DNA of 64,000 nucleotides from Hyphomicrobiales bacterium (lineage in GTDB: Bacteria > Pseudomonadota > Alphaproteobacteria > Rhizobiales > Rhodobiaceae). The stretch spans positions 301,118-365,117 of the forward strand of contig PKTR01000001.1 in assembly GCA_002869065.1 (NCBI GenBank). The letters run 5' to 3'. The notes under the pieces were generated by a model. It had not been told where the DNA came from, did no database searches, and saw nothing but the letters and a program-made list of their open reading frames with translations. The position numbers were made by a program, and so were the translations under genes. This document shows, one piece after another, positions 37,880-50,227 of the stretch (position 1 is its first letter; every line of letters starts with the position of its first letter).

Positions 37880-37908
37880 GGGCGCCGACGAGAAGGAGTG
37901 AAGACGAC

Positions 37909-39375
<1,467 letters not shown>

Positions 39376-39423
39376 CCGGCAGCCGAACCCGAACGCACCC
39401 TTAAGTACGAGAGACTGAAGACC

Positions 39424-40170
<747 letters not shown>

Positions 40171-40183
40171 CGGGAAAGACGAC

Positions 40184-41509
40184 ATGACCGTCAAGCCGAA
40201 CACTGTCAGGACGCCGGCCGAGGAAGCGCTGATTGCGCGCGCCGCGGCTGCCGTCGACGCCGCCGGGCCGCTCAAGTCCCTGCGCGCGACCGCCGCCGAT
40301 GCGCTCGCCCGCAACGGCCTGCCGCATCGCCGCGTCGAGGCCTACAAATACACCGACCTGAAGCAGGTCATGCGCGATGTGCCGCCGCTGGCCGCGCCCG
40401 CAGACGACGCGACCGCGAAGACCGCGCTCGACGCCGCGCCGTCGTGGGGCGAGGCCGCGCGCTGCCGCATCGTCATGGTCGACGGCCATGTGGTGCCGAG
40501 CCTGGGCGACGCGATGCCCGAAGGTGTCAGCATGATGTCGCTGGCCGACGCGCTCGCCGCCGGCGACGCGATGACCGCGCGCATCGGCACGCTCGCAAAG
40601 CCCGCCGATGACGCAGCCGTCGGCCTCAACACCGCCTTCATGCAGGACGGTGCACTGCTGAACATCGCCGGGGGCGCCGAGGTCGCGACCGCGGTCGAGA
40701 TCGTCCACATCGTCTCGGGCGCCGAACCGGTCGCCTGCTACCCGCGCCATCTGATCGTCGCCGAAAAGGGCGCCAAGGCGCGCATCATCGAGACCTTCTC
40801 CGGTCCTGCGAATTCGACCTATCAGGTTGATGCGGCTTGCGAACTGATCGTCGGCGAGGGTGCCGACATCGCCTATGTGAAGCGCCAGGACGAGGGCGAG
40901 GCCGCGCTGCACCTGTCGAGCCTTGCCGTCGAGATGGCCGCCGACGCCCGCTTTGACTACACCGCTTTTGCCTATGGCGCGGCGGTTTCGCGTGCCCAGG
41001 TGTTCCTTGCCTTTGCCGGCGAGGGCGGCGAGGCGAACATGCGCGGCGTTACCCTTGCCCACAAGCGCCAGCACGCCGACACCACGCTGGTCGTCGATCA
41101 CGCTGTGCCCGGTTGCAACAGCACGGAAGTCTTCAAGACCGTGCTGAACGACGAGGCGAAGGGTGTCTTTCAGGGCCAGATCATCGTTCGCCCCGACGCG
41201 CAGCACACCGATGGCCGCATGATGGCCCGCGCGCTGCTCTTGTCGGAAGACTGCGAAGCCGTCTCCAAGCCGGAACTCGAGATCTACGCTGACGACGTGC
41301 AATGCGCGCACGGCTCGACCTCGGGCGAGGTCGACGAGGAGGCGCTGTTCTACCTGATGGCGCGCGGCATCCCGCGCCAGCTCGCCGAAGCCATGCTGGT
41401 CAACGCTTATCTCGCCGAGGTCATCGAGGCGATTGGCGACGAGGCGCTTGCCGAGCCGCTCAAGGCGCAGGCCGAGCGCTGGCTGACCGAGCGGGAGGCA
41501 GGACGATGA
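40184..41509 (+). CDS. sufD: Fe-S cluster assembly protein SufD
   Basis: SufD pairs with SufB in the scaffold complex. The ATG at 40184 gives 441 residues. The C-terminal core carries the SufBD helix-strand pattern (DGRMMARALLLSEDCEAVSK and ALFYLMARGIP). The histidine expected in AHGSTSGEVDE, used for iron binding in SufD, is present. Its stop overlaps the sufS start as ATGA, so the two are translationally coupled. Confidence 0.95.
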   Translation: MTVKPNTVRTPAEEALIARAAAAVDAAGPLKSLRATAADALARNGLPHRRVEAYKYTDLKQVMRDVPPLAAPADDATAKTALDAAPSWGEAARCRIVMVDGHVVPSLGDAMPEGVSMMSLADALAAGDAMTARIGTLAKPADDAAVGLNTAFMQDGALLNIAGGAEVATAVEIVHIVSGAEPVACYPRHLIVAEKGAKARIIETFSGPANSTYQVDAACELIVGEGADIAYVKRQDEGEAALHLSSLAVEMAADARFDYTAFAYGAAVSRAQVFLAFAGEGGEANMRGVTLAHKRQHADTTLVVDHAVPGCNSTEVFKTVLNDEAKGVFQGQIIVRPDAQHTDGRMMARALLLSEDCEAVSKPELEIYADDVQCAHGSTSGEVDEEALFYLMARGIPRQLAEAMLVNAYLAEVIEAIGDEALAEPLKAQAERWLTEREAGR

Positions 41510-42756
41510 GCGCCGAAACGGCCCTGAAGACCGCCGATCTCTATGACGTCGAAGCCGTGCGGCGCGATTTCCCGATCCTCGCCCGCGAGGTTTACGGCAA
41601 GCCGCTCGTTTATCTCGACAACGGCGCCTCGGCGCAGAAGCCGCAGTCGGTGATCGACGCGATCTCCACTGCCTATAGCCAGGAATACAGCAACGTTCAC
41701 CGCGGCCTGCATTTCCTGTCGAACCTGGCGACCGAGAATTTCGAGAACGCGCGCGAGACCGTGCGCCGCTTCATCAACGCCGCATCGTCGGATGAGATCG
41801 TCTTCACTCGGGGATCGACCGAGGCGATCAATCTGGTGGCGCAGTCGTTCGGCGGCACGCAGCTGGGCGAGGGCGATGAGATCGTCATCACCCAGCTCGA
41901 GCACCACTCCAACATCGTGCCCTGGCATTTCCACCGCGAACGCCGCGGCGCCGTGCTGAAATGGGTGCCGGTCGAGGAAGACGGCTCGCTGACCATCGAG
42001 GCCTTCGAGGCGACGCTCACCGAACGCACGAAGATGGTCGCCATCACGCATATGTCGAACGTCACCGGCACCGTCGTTCCAATCAAGGAAATCTGCCGGA
42101 TCGCGCATGAGCGCGGCATTCCAGTGCTGGTCGATGGCAGCCAGGCGGCTGTGCACATGCCGGTCGACGTGCAGGACCTCGACTGCGACTTCTACGCCTT
42201 CACCGGCCACAAGCTCTACGGTCCGACCGGTATCGGCGTGCTGTATGGCAAGAAGGCGCTGCTCGCCAACATGCCGCCCTATCTCGGCGGTGGCGAAATG
42301 GTCGGCGAAGTGAGCGAGGACCGCATCACCTATGCCGGCCTGCCGCACCGCTTCGAGGCCGGTACGCCGCCGATCGTGCAGGCGATCGGTCTGGCGGCAG
42401 CCATCGACTACGTCGAGGCGCTTGGCCGTGAACGCATCGCCGCCCACGAAGAGCGGTTGAAGGTTTATGCCCACGAACGCCTCGCGCCGATGAACAGCGT
42501 TCGCATCATCGGCAACGCGCCGGGCAAGGGCGCGATCATCTCGTTCGAGATCAAGGGCGCGCACGCGCACGACATCTCGACGGTGATGGACCGTTCCGGC
42601 GTCGCGGTGCGTGCCGGAACCCACTGCGCCCAACCGCTTCTTACGCGCTTCGGCGTTACTTCGACCTGCCGCGCCTCGTTCGGCCTCTACAACACGCTCG
42701 ACGAAGTCGACCGGTTGGCGGAAGCGATCGAGAAAGCCAGTGAATTCTTTGCCTGA
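41506..42756 (+). CDS. sufS: Cysteine desulfurase SufS
   Basis: SufS is the class II desulfurase that feeds sulfur to the SUF scaffold. In 416 residues, the PLP lysine is K236 in FTGHKLYGP, and the catalytic cysteine C374 lies in RAGTHCAQPL. RASFGLYNT follows it. The usual sulfur acceptor SufE or SufU is not encoded in the cluster, so the acceptor must be elsewhere or the first desulfurase contributes. Next is sufT, 10 bases on. Confidence 0.96.
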   Translation: MSAETALKTADLYDVEAVRRDFPILAREVYGKPLVYLDNGASAQKPQSVIDAISTAYSQEYSNVHRGLHFLSNLATENFENARETVRRFINAASSDEIVFTRGSTEAINLVAQSFGGTQLGEGDEIVITQLEHHSNIVPWHFHRERRGAVLKWVPVEEDGSLTIEAFEATLTERTKMVAITHMSNVTGTVVPIKEICRIAHERGIPVLVDGSQAAVHMPVDVQDLDCDFYAFTGHKLYGPTGIGVLYGKKALLANMPPYLGGGEMVGEVSEDRITYAGLPHRFEAGTPPIVQAIGLAAAIDYVEALGRERIAAHEERLKVYAHERLAPMNSVRIIGNAPGKGAIISFEIKGAHAHDISTVMDRSGVAVRAGTHCAQPLLTRFGVTSTCRASFGLYNTLDEVDRLAEAIEKASEFFA

Positions 42757-42766
42757 GAGATACGCG

Positions 42767-43210
42767 ATGACCGAAGATATCAGGACCGACGAGCCGCATG
42801 CGGCCGATACCGAAAGCGGAACTGCAGACATTGGCGAGGACCGCCTCGGCGTCGTCAACACCGAGTTCGGCCAGACCGGATCGGCGATTCCTGAAGCCGA
42901 GTTGGAGCGGTTGACGCACGACATCCGCATGGCGCTGAAAAGCATCTACGACCCGGAGATCCCGGCCGATATTTACGAACTCGGTCTGATCTACAAGGTC
43001 GATGTCGACGACGACCGCAACGTCCAGATCGAAATGACGCTGACCGCGCCTGGATGCCCGGTTGCCGGCGAAATGCCGGGTTGGGTGCAGAATGCGGTCA
43101 GTGCCGTTGCCGGCATCAATCAGGTGACCGTCGACATGGTCTTCGATCCGCCCTGGACGGCGGACCGCATGTCTGACGAAGCCCGCCTGATGCTCGACTT
43201 CTATTACTGA
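42767..43210 (+). CDS. sufT: SUF system protein SufT (DUF59)
   Basis: SufT is a MIP18/DUF59 protein thought to help mature iron-sulfur proteins under iron limitation. The 147-residue product has an acidic, probably flexible N-terminus of about 50 residues. The DUF59 domain follows, with IYDPEIPADIYELGLIY and the LTAPGCPVAGEMP motif holding its cysteine. The closing MVFDPPWTADRMSDEAR is typical. The extra N-terminal segment is common in rhizobial relatives. Confidence 0.93.
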   Translation: MTEDIRTDEPHAADTESGTADIGEDRLGVVNTEFGQTGSAIPEAELERLTHDIRMALKSIYDPEIPADIYELGLIYKVDVDDDRNVQIEMTLTAPGCPVAGEMPGWVQNAVSAVAGINQVTVDMVFDPPWTADRMSDEARLMLDFYY

Positions 43211-43228
43211 TCAAGGAGACGCGCTGTC

Positions 43229-43609
43229 ATGACTTCCGCCCGTCCGTTGCCTTCCGTGATATCGCTGACCCCGGCCGCTGCCGAGAGGGTGCGCGACCTT
43301 GTTGCCAATGCCGATGAGCCCGTCGCCGGCCTGCGCATCGGTGTAAAGAACTCCGGCTGTGCCGGCATGGCCTACACGATGGAGCTGGTCGAGGAAGCCG
43401 TTCCCGGAGATGACCGCATCGACACCGACGGCGTGACTGTCTTCGTCGACTCCAAGGCGGTGCTGTTCCTGCTCGGCACCCAGATGGACTACGAGGAAAC
43501 CAAGCTGCGCTCGGGCTTCGTGTTCAACAACCCGAATCAGACGTCCGCCTGCGGCTGTGGTGAGTCCGTAGAGCTCCACGCCGTCGATATGTCCGCGCTG
43601 AACGGCTGA
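43229..43609 (+). CDS. sufA: Fe-S assembly protein SufA (HesB/IscA family)
   Basis: SufA is an A-type carrier that transfers clusters or iron. The 126-residue protein has the three conserved cysteines C44 (NSGCAGMAY) and C108/C110 (SACGCGES). The start follows AAGGAGACGC, 18 bases after sufT. It is the last gene of the cluster. The 113 bases after it show no clear terminator. Confidence 0.95.
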   Translation: MTSARPLPSVISLTPAAAERVRDLVANADEPVAGLRIGVKNSGCAGMAYTMELVEEAVPGDDRIDTDGVTVFVDSKAVLFLLGTQMDYEETKLRSGFVFNNPNQTSACGCGESVELHAVDMSALNG

Positions 43610-43722
43610 CACCACCATGCGCGTTGGATGGCGGGAAGCACGCCAAACACGCAAAACCCTCCAGCAGGGCCGGAAGGCGACAATACGCGCTTTGCTGGGA
43701 AAGAAGAGCGGAAGAGGGCGCC

Positions 43723-44781
43723 TCAGGCGACCTTGTGACCCTGACGGAAATCCGGGTTTTCTTCATTGACGACCTTGTTGCGTCCGGTGCGTTTGCCCGT
43801 ATAGAGGCACGCGTCCGTCCGCTCGATTAGATCGCCGGTGGTTTCTCCGCCGTGGTAGGTCGCGACACCAATTGAGATCGTCACCCGGCCGAGGCATTCG
43901 CCCGTCGAGCGCTTGACCAGTTCCTTGGCCATCACCGCCTGGCGGATGTGATCGGCAACCGTGGTCGCCTGCTCAAGGTTGGTGTTCGGCAGGATCACCG
44001 CGAATTCCTCGCCGCCGTAACGGCACGGGATGTCTTGACCCTTGACGTTCTGCTTGACCGCCAGTGCGACCAGCCGAAGCACCTGGTCGCCGGTCTGGTG
44101 ACCATAGGTGTCGTTGAACTTCTTGAAATTGTCGATGTCGGTCATCAGAAGCGCGAACGGTACGTCTTCGTTCTTGTACTTCTCGACCGCACGCTCCAGC
44201 GACTGATCGAAATGCTTGCGATTGCCGAGCGTGGTCAGCTCGTCGGTCAGGGACTCGAAGCGGATGGTCTCGAGGCTGTTCTTCAGCTCGTCGATCTGCC
44301 GACGCGAATCCTCGAGCTGGCGTTCGAGCTGCGCATTCGAGTCTTCGTTTTCGCGCGAGGCAACGATCAGCGACTTGACGATCTGGTGGATGCGGTCCTT
44401 GTCGGTGGTCTGCGACAGTTCGTCGTTGGCACCCTCGAGAGAGGTCCGGAAATCGCTCGCCGAGCCAAGCGAGGCTTCAATCATGCTCACGACCTGGCTG
44501 ATTTCGTCGGAAAGCTGAGAGCCGACTTCGTCGATGCGGTCGCTGATGCGGTGCGGCGAAAGGAACTGCTCGTAGAGCTTGTCGACTTCCTCGGTATCGA
44601 GCTGCCCCTTGGTGCGGAGCGCGTCGTTGACGGCCTTGTTGAGCTTGTTGTTGAAACCGGCGGAGTAGGTGTACCAGAACTCGTAATTGCGCGGGAACGC
44701 CGGCTGGGCGTTCCGCTTAATCTGGTTGATCGCTTTTTCACCGAACGAAATAGTCCGCTTGAACTCGTCTGTGTGGCTCAT
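43723..44781 (-). CDS. Diguanylate cyclase (GGDEF)
   Basis: This makes cyclic di-GMP from GTP. The 352-residue protein has no membrane segments. An N-terminal helical region of about 170 residues, with a coiled coil near 150-172, precedes the GGDEF domain, whose active site is RYGGEEF (256-260). The inhibitory I-site normally reads RxxD five residues before the active site; here it is KGQD (247-250), which may weaken product inhibition. The FPRNYEFWYTYSAGFNN segment is shared by a rhizobial cyclase group. A perfect CtrA-type box lies upstream. Confidence 0.92.
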   Translation of the reverse strand: MSHTDEFKRTISFGEKAINQIKRNAQPAFPRNYEFWYTYSAGFNNKLNKAVNDALRTKGQLDTEEVDKLYEQFLSPHRISDRIDEVGSQLSDEISQVVSMIEASLGSASDFRTSLEGANDELSQTTDKDRIHQIVKSLIVASRENEDSNAQLERQLEDSRRQIDELKNSLETIRFESLTDELTTLGNRKHFDQSLERAVEKYKNEDVPFALLMTDIDNFKKFNDTYGHQTGDQVLRLVALAVKQNVKGQDIPCRYGGEEFAVILPNTNLEQATTVADHIRQAVMAKELVKRSTGECLGRVTISIGVATYHGGETTGDLIERTDACLYTGKRTGRNKVVNEENPDFRQGHKVA

Positions 44782-44871
44782 CTAAACGCTCCGGCCGCCG
44801 GTAAACCCCTTACTCGAAATGAGGCGTCGCGAGGGATGTCGTGAATACCCCTCGACTGTAGATTCACCTAT

Positions 44872-44886
44872 TTAACGGCGGGTTAA
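44872..44886. promoter_or_regulatory. CtrA-type box upstream of the diguanylate cyclase
   Basis: TTAA, CGGCGGG, TTAA: an exact match to the TTAA-N7-TTAA consensus of the cell-cycle regulator CtrA, 91 bases upstream of the cyclase start. The neighbouring DEAD-box gene ends 22 bases on the other side, so the cyclase is the likely target. Confidence 0.6.
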
Positions 44887-44907
44887 GTCCGGAGCCGGAA
44901 AGGGAAA

Positions 44908-46329
44908 TTAATTCTCCTGAGGGCGCACGGAGCGCAGCAGAAACGCGGGAACATGGTCGCCCATTCCCACAACCTTGGGTTCGCGATTGGATGATTTTTC
45001 TGTGGAACGCCCGGAAGAGCGAGATTTTTTTCCTCCGCTGCGAGGCTCGCTTCTTTTCGGCTTGGACTCCGCGGATTCCTTCGGCTTTGTATCTTCCGCA
45101 ACGGAAGCTTCGGCCGGTTCCTTGCTGCGGCGATCCCTGCTCGAACGGCTTTTTCCGCCGCGAGCACGGCGTTGCGGCTTTTCTTCCTCACCCTCTTCGG
45201 TAGCAGGAATCTCGCCCATCCACACGATCTTCGTGTCGATCAATTTCTCGATTCCGGCGACATACTTTTCGTCGGATTTAGTTGCGATCGAGATCGCTGT
45301 GCCTGCGCGGCCGGCGCGTCCGGTGCGTCCGATGCGGTGCACATAGTCTTCAGAATGCGTCGGAACGTCGTAGTTGAACACGTGGCTGACGGCCGGAATA
45401 TCGAGCCCGCGCGCCGCGACGTCGCTGGCGACGAGCACGGTCACGGTGCCGTTGCGGAAGCTCTCCAGCGTTTGCATGCGGGCACGCTGGTCCATGTCGC
45501 CGTGCAAGGCGCCGGCATTGAAGCCGTGCCGCTGCAGCGAGCGGGCAACCGTCGCCACGTCGCGCTTGCGATTGCAGAAGACGATTGCGTTCTGCAGCTC
45601 TTCGGCGGAACGGATCAGGTTGCGCAGGACTTCGCGCTTGTCGTGCGGCTGCGAGCCCGACGCGATCAGGCGTTGGGTCACCGTTTCGGCGGTCGATGAC
45701 CGCCGCGACACCTCGACGCGGGCCGGATTATGCAGGAACTGATCGGCCAGTCCCTGAATCTCCGGCGGCATCGTCGCCGAGAAGAACAGCGTCTGCCGGG
45801 TGAACGGGATCAGCTTGCAGATACGCTCGATGTCCGGAATGAAGCCCATGTCGAGCATCCGGTCGGCTTCGTCGATGACGAGAATTTCAATCGCGCTCAA
45901 CAACAGCTTGCCGCGCTCGAAATGGTCGAGCAGGCGCCCCGGTGTCGCGATCACCACATCGGCGCCGCGGTCGAGCTTGCGATCCTGGTCGTCGAACGAA
46001 ACGCCACCGATAAGCAGCGCGACGGTCAGCTTGTGATTGACGCCGTAGCGCCCGAAGGATTCTTCCACCTGAGCCGCAAGTTCCCGTGTCGGCTCAAGAA
46101 TCAGCGTTCGCGGCATGCGGGCCCGCGCGCGGCCCTTCTCCAGCAACGTCAGCATCGGCAGGGTGAAGCCCGCCGTCTTGCCGGTGCCGGTCTGGGCAAG
46201 GCCAAGTACGTCTCGCCGTGCGAGGACGTGTGGGATGGCCTCTTCCTGAATCGGAGTAGGGGTGGTGTAGCCCGTCGCCTCAACAGCCGACAGGACTTTT
46301 TCGCTCAATCCTAGAGAAGCAAAGCTCAT
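44908..46329 (-). CDS. DEAD-box RNA helicase, RhlE-like
   Basis: The 473-residue protein has the full helicase core: AQTGTGKT, PTRELAAQ, the DEAD box in VIDEADRMLDMGF, FFSATMP and HRIGRTGRAG. A 95-residue basic, Ser/Arg/Lys-rich tail follows and probably binds RNA. The tail ends with the ordered-looking GMGDHVPAFLLR. It is likely involved in ribosome assembly or RNA decay; which target cannot be read here. Confidence 0.92.
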   Translation of the reverse strand: MSFASLGLSEKVLSAVEATGYTTPTPIQEEAIPHVLARRDVLGLAQTGTGKTAGFTLPMLTLLEKGRARARMPRTLILEPTRELAAQVEESFGRYGVNHKLTVALLIGGVSFDDQDRKLDRGADVVIATPGRLLDHFERGKLLLSAIEILVIDEADRMLDMGFIPDIERICKLIPFTRQTLFFSATMPPEIQGLADQFLHNPARVEVSRRSSTAETVTQRLIASGSQPHDKREVLRNLIRSAEELQNAIVFCNRKRDVATVARSLQRHGFNAGALHGDMDQRARMQTLESFRNGTVTVLVASDVAARGLDIPAVSHVFNYDVPTHSEDYVHRIGRTGRAGRAGTAISIATKSDEKYVAGIEKLIDTKIVWMGEIPATEEGEEEKPQRRARGGKSRSSRDRRSKEPAEASVAEDTKPKESAESKPKRSEPRSGGKKSRSSGRSTEKSSNREPKVVGMGDHVPAFLLRSVRPQEN

Positions 46330-46529
46330 TCAGTTCGCCGATCGCTCGCCGTGTTGTGGCAAGACCCCGCGGAAACGTGCCGCAGATAGTGGAACCCAGC
46401 CGAATTTGGCTCGAAAATACGGACACCTGCTGAGATGTCAATGAATTGCGCCATGCTTTGGTAAAATGGTTACATTGTGTGTCCTGTGCGCATGACAGGC
46501 GCGCCGCTACCGGCGACACCGACAGGGAG

Positions 46530-47231
46530 ATGAAACCGATGGCTGAACCGCTCGTGCTGGTACCCGGTTTGTTGTGCACCGAGGCGTTGTGGCAGCCGCA
46601 GATCGACGCCCTTGGTGCCGACTGCGAACTCATCATCGCCGACCATCGCAGCCATGATTCGCTTGGTGATATTGCCGCCGCCCTGCTCGAGACGGCGCCT
46701 CCGCGTTTCGCGCTGGCCGGCCTTTCGATGGGCGGTTATGTCGCCCTCGAGGTGATGCGACAGGCGCCGCAACGGGTCAGCCGGCTGGCTCTCCTCGACA
46801 CGACGGCCCGCGCCGACAACGACGAACGCCGCGACATCCGCCGCCGCTTCATCGCGCTTGCCGAAGAGGCCGGGTTGCAGGAAGTCGTCGGCAAGCTGCT
46901 GCCGCAATTCCTCAGCGCGGAACATCTGAAGAATCCGCAGCTGGTGGCCACCATCCGCGAGATGGCCGCCGAAACCGGGTTCGAAGCCTTCGCGCGCCAG
47001 CAGACGGCGATCATGACGCGGCCCGACTCGCTGCCCGATCTGGCCCGCATTGCCTGTCCGACGATGGTGCTGGTCGGCGCCGAAGATGCGCTGACCCCAC
47101 CGGATGCGGCCCACGAGATGCACGAAGCCATCGCCGGCAGCGATCTCGTCGTCGTTCCCGAGTGCGGTCACATCTCGACGCTCGAACAGCCCGAGGCCGT
47201 CAATGAGGCGATGCGCTCCTGGCTCGGCTGA
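46530..47231 (+). CDS. Alpha/beta fold hydrolase
   Basis: The 233-residue hydrolase has a nucleophile elbow GLSMGGYVALE, an acidic residue in VGAEDALTPP and a histidine in ECGHISTLEQP, so the triad is complete. The opening LVLVPGLLCTEALWQPQ is found in a group of small esterase-like proteins. Starts at 46530 and 46539 are both possible; GGGAG precedes the first. The substrate is unknown. Confidence 0.87.
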   Translation: MKPMAEPLVLVPGLLCTEALWQPQIDALGADCELIIADHRSHDSLGDIAAALLETAPPRFALAGLSMGGYVALEVMRQAPQRVSRLALLDTTARADNDERRDIRRRFIALAEEAGLQEVVGKLLPQFLSAEHLKNPQLVATIREMAAETGFEAFARQQTAIMTRPDSLPDLARIACPTMVLVGAEDALTPPDAAHEMHEAIAGSDLVVVPECGHISTLEQPEAVNEAMRSWLG

Positions 47232-47258
47232 ATTGGCTGAAGGATCGCGTCAGGCGGC

Positions 47259-49382
<2,124 letters not shown>

Positions 49383-49596
49383 GCGTATATGCGGCTCCAA
49401 AGCGGGCAAAACGAATCAGTCGCAGTTTGCCATGTCTTTTGTTTGCTGGCGAGTGGCGTGTTCCGGGTATGTTCTTTTCTGTGGACTTCGTCTCACGCAC
49501 CGCTAGTTAGCATTGGACGGGCGTCTTGCGCCACCGATCATCCGGCATAGACTGTCGGGCAAATACGAACTGTACGCCGCACGAGGAGTGACCCCC

Positions 49597-50148
49597 ATGG
49601 CCGCCGTTCCCCCGCCGCTCGAGCTTGGTCTCGATGCCCCGGATTTCACCTTGCCCGATATCGACGGCAATCAGGTCAACCTTGCCGATGCGCGCGGCGA
49701 AAAAGGCACCGTCGTCGTCTTCATCTGCAATCATTGTCCCTATGTGAAGGCGATCACCGACCGTCTCGTTGCCGCCGCCGACGCGATGAAGGCGTTCGGC
49801 GTCAACATGATCGCCATCAATTCGAACGACGCCGACGAATACCCGGAAGACGGCTTCGCCAAAATGAAGCCGTTCGCCGAAAAGGAAGGCTTCAGCTTCC
49901 CGTATCTGCACGACGAGAGCCAGGCGGTCGCGCGTGCCTATGATGCCGTGTGTACGCCGGATTTCTTTGGCTACAACGCCGACATGAAGCTGGTCTATCG
50001 CGGCCGCCTCGACGAGGGCCGCAAGGATCCGCCGCCGGCGGGCGCCAAGCCGGAACTGGTCGACGCCATGCGCATGGTCGCCGAAACCGGCAAGGCGCCG
50101 GACGATCAGATTCCGTCGATGGGCTGTTCGATCAAGTGGAAAGAGTAG
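49597..50148 (+). CDS. Thioredoxin family protein
   Basis: The 183-residue AhpC/thioredoxin-fold protein has the CxxC active site as CNHCPYVK, a form found in a bacterial group that is likely to reduce disulfides or peroxides. A further cysteine lies in VCTPDFFGY and another near the end in MGCSIKWK. The ATG at 49597 follows GAGGAGTG. No signal sequence is seen. A strong terminator closes the gene. Confidence 0.88.
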   Translation: MAAVPPPLELGLDAPDFTLPDIDGNQVNLADARGEKGTVVVFICNHCPYVKAITDRLVAAADAMKAFGVNMIAINSNDADEYPEDGFAKMKPFAEKEGFSFPYLHDESQAVARAYDAVCTPDFFGYNADMKLVYRGRLDEGRKDPPPAGAKPELVDAMRMVAETGKAPDDQIPSMGCSIKWKE

Positions 50149-50187
50149 GGGGCGGTCCCGCCTAAAAACGGACTGCGCTGATAGAGG

Positions 50188-50225
50188 AAGCCCTCCGGCC
50201 GCAATCGGTCGGAGGGCTTTTGTTT
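50188..50225 (+). terminator. Intrinsic terminator after thioredoxin-like gene
   Basis: AAGCCCTCCG and CGGAGGGCTT form a 10-bp stem around a 12-base loop, followed by TTGTTT. It also lies just before the RND permease stop on the opposite strand and may end both convergent transcripts. Confidence 0.88.
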
Positions 50226-50227
50226 GC

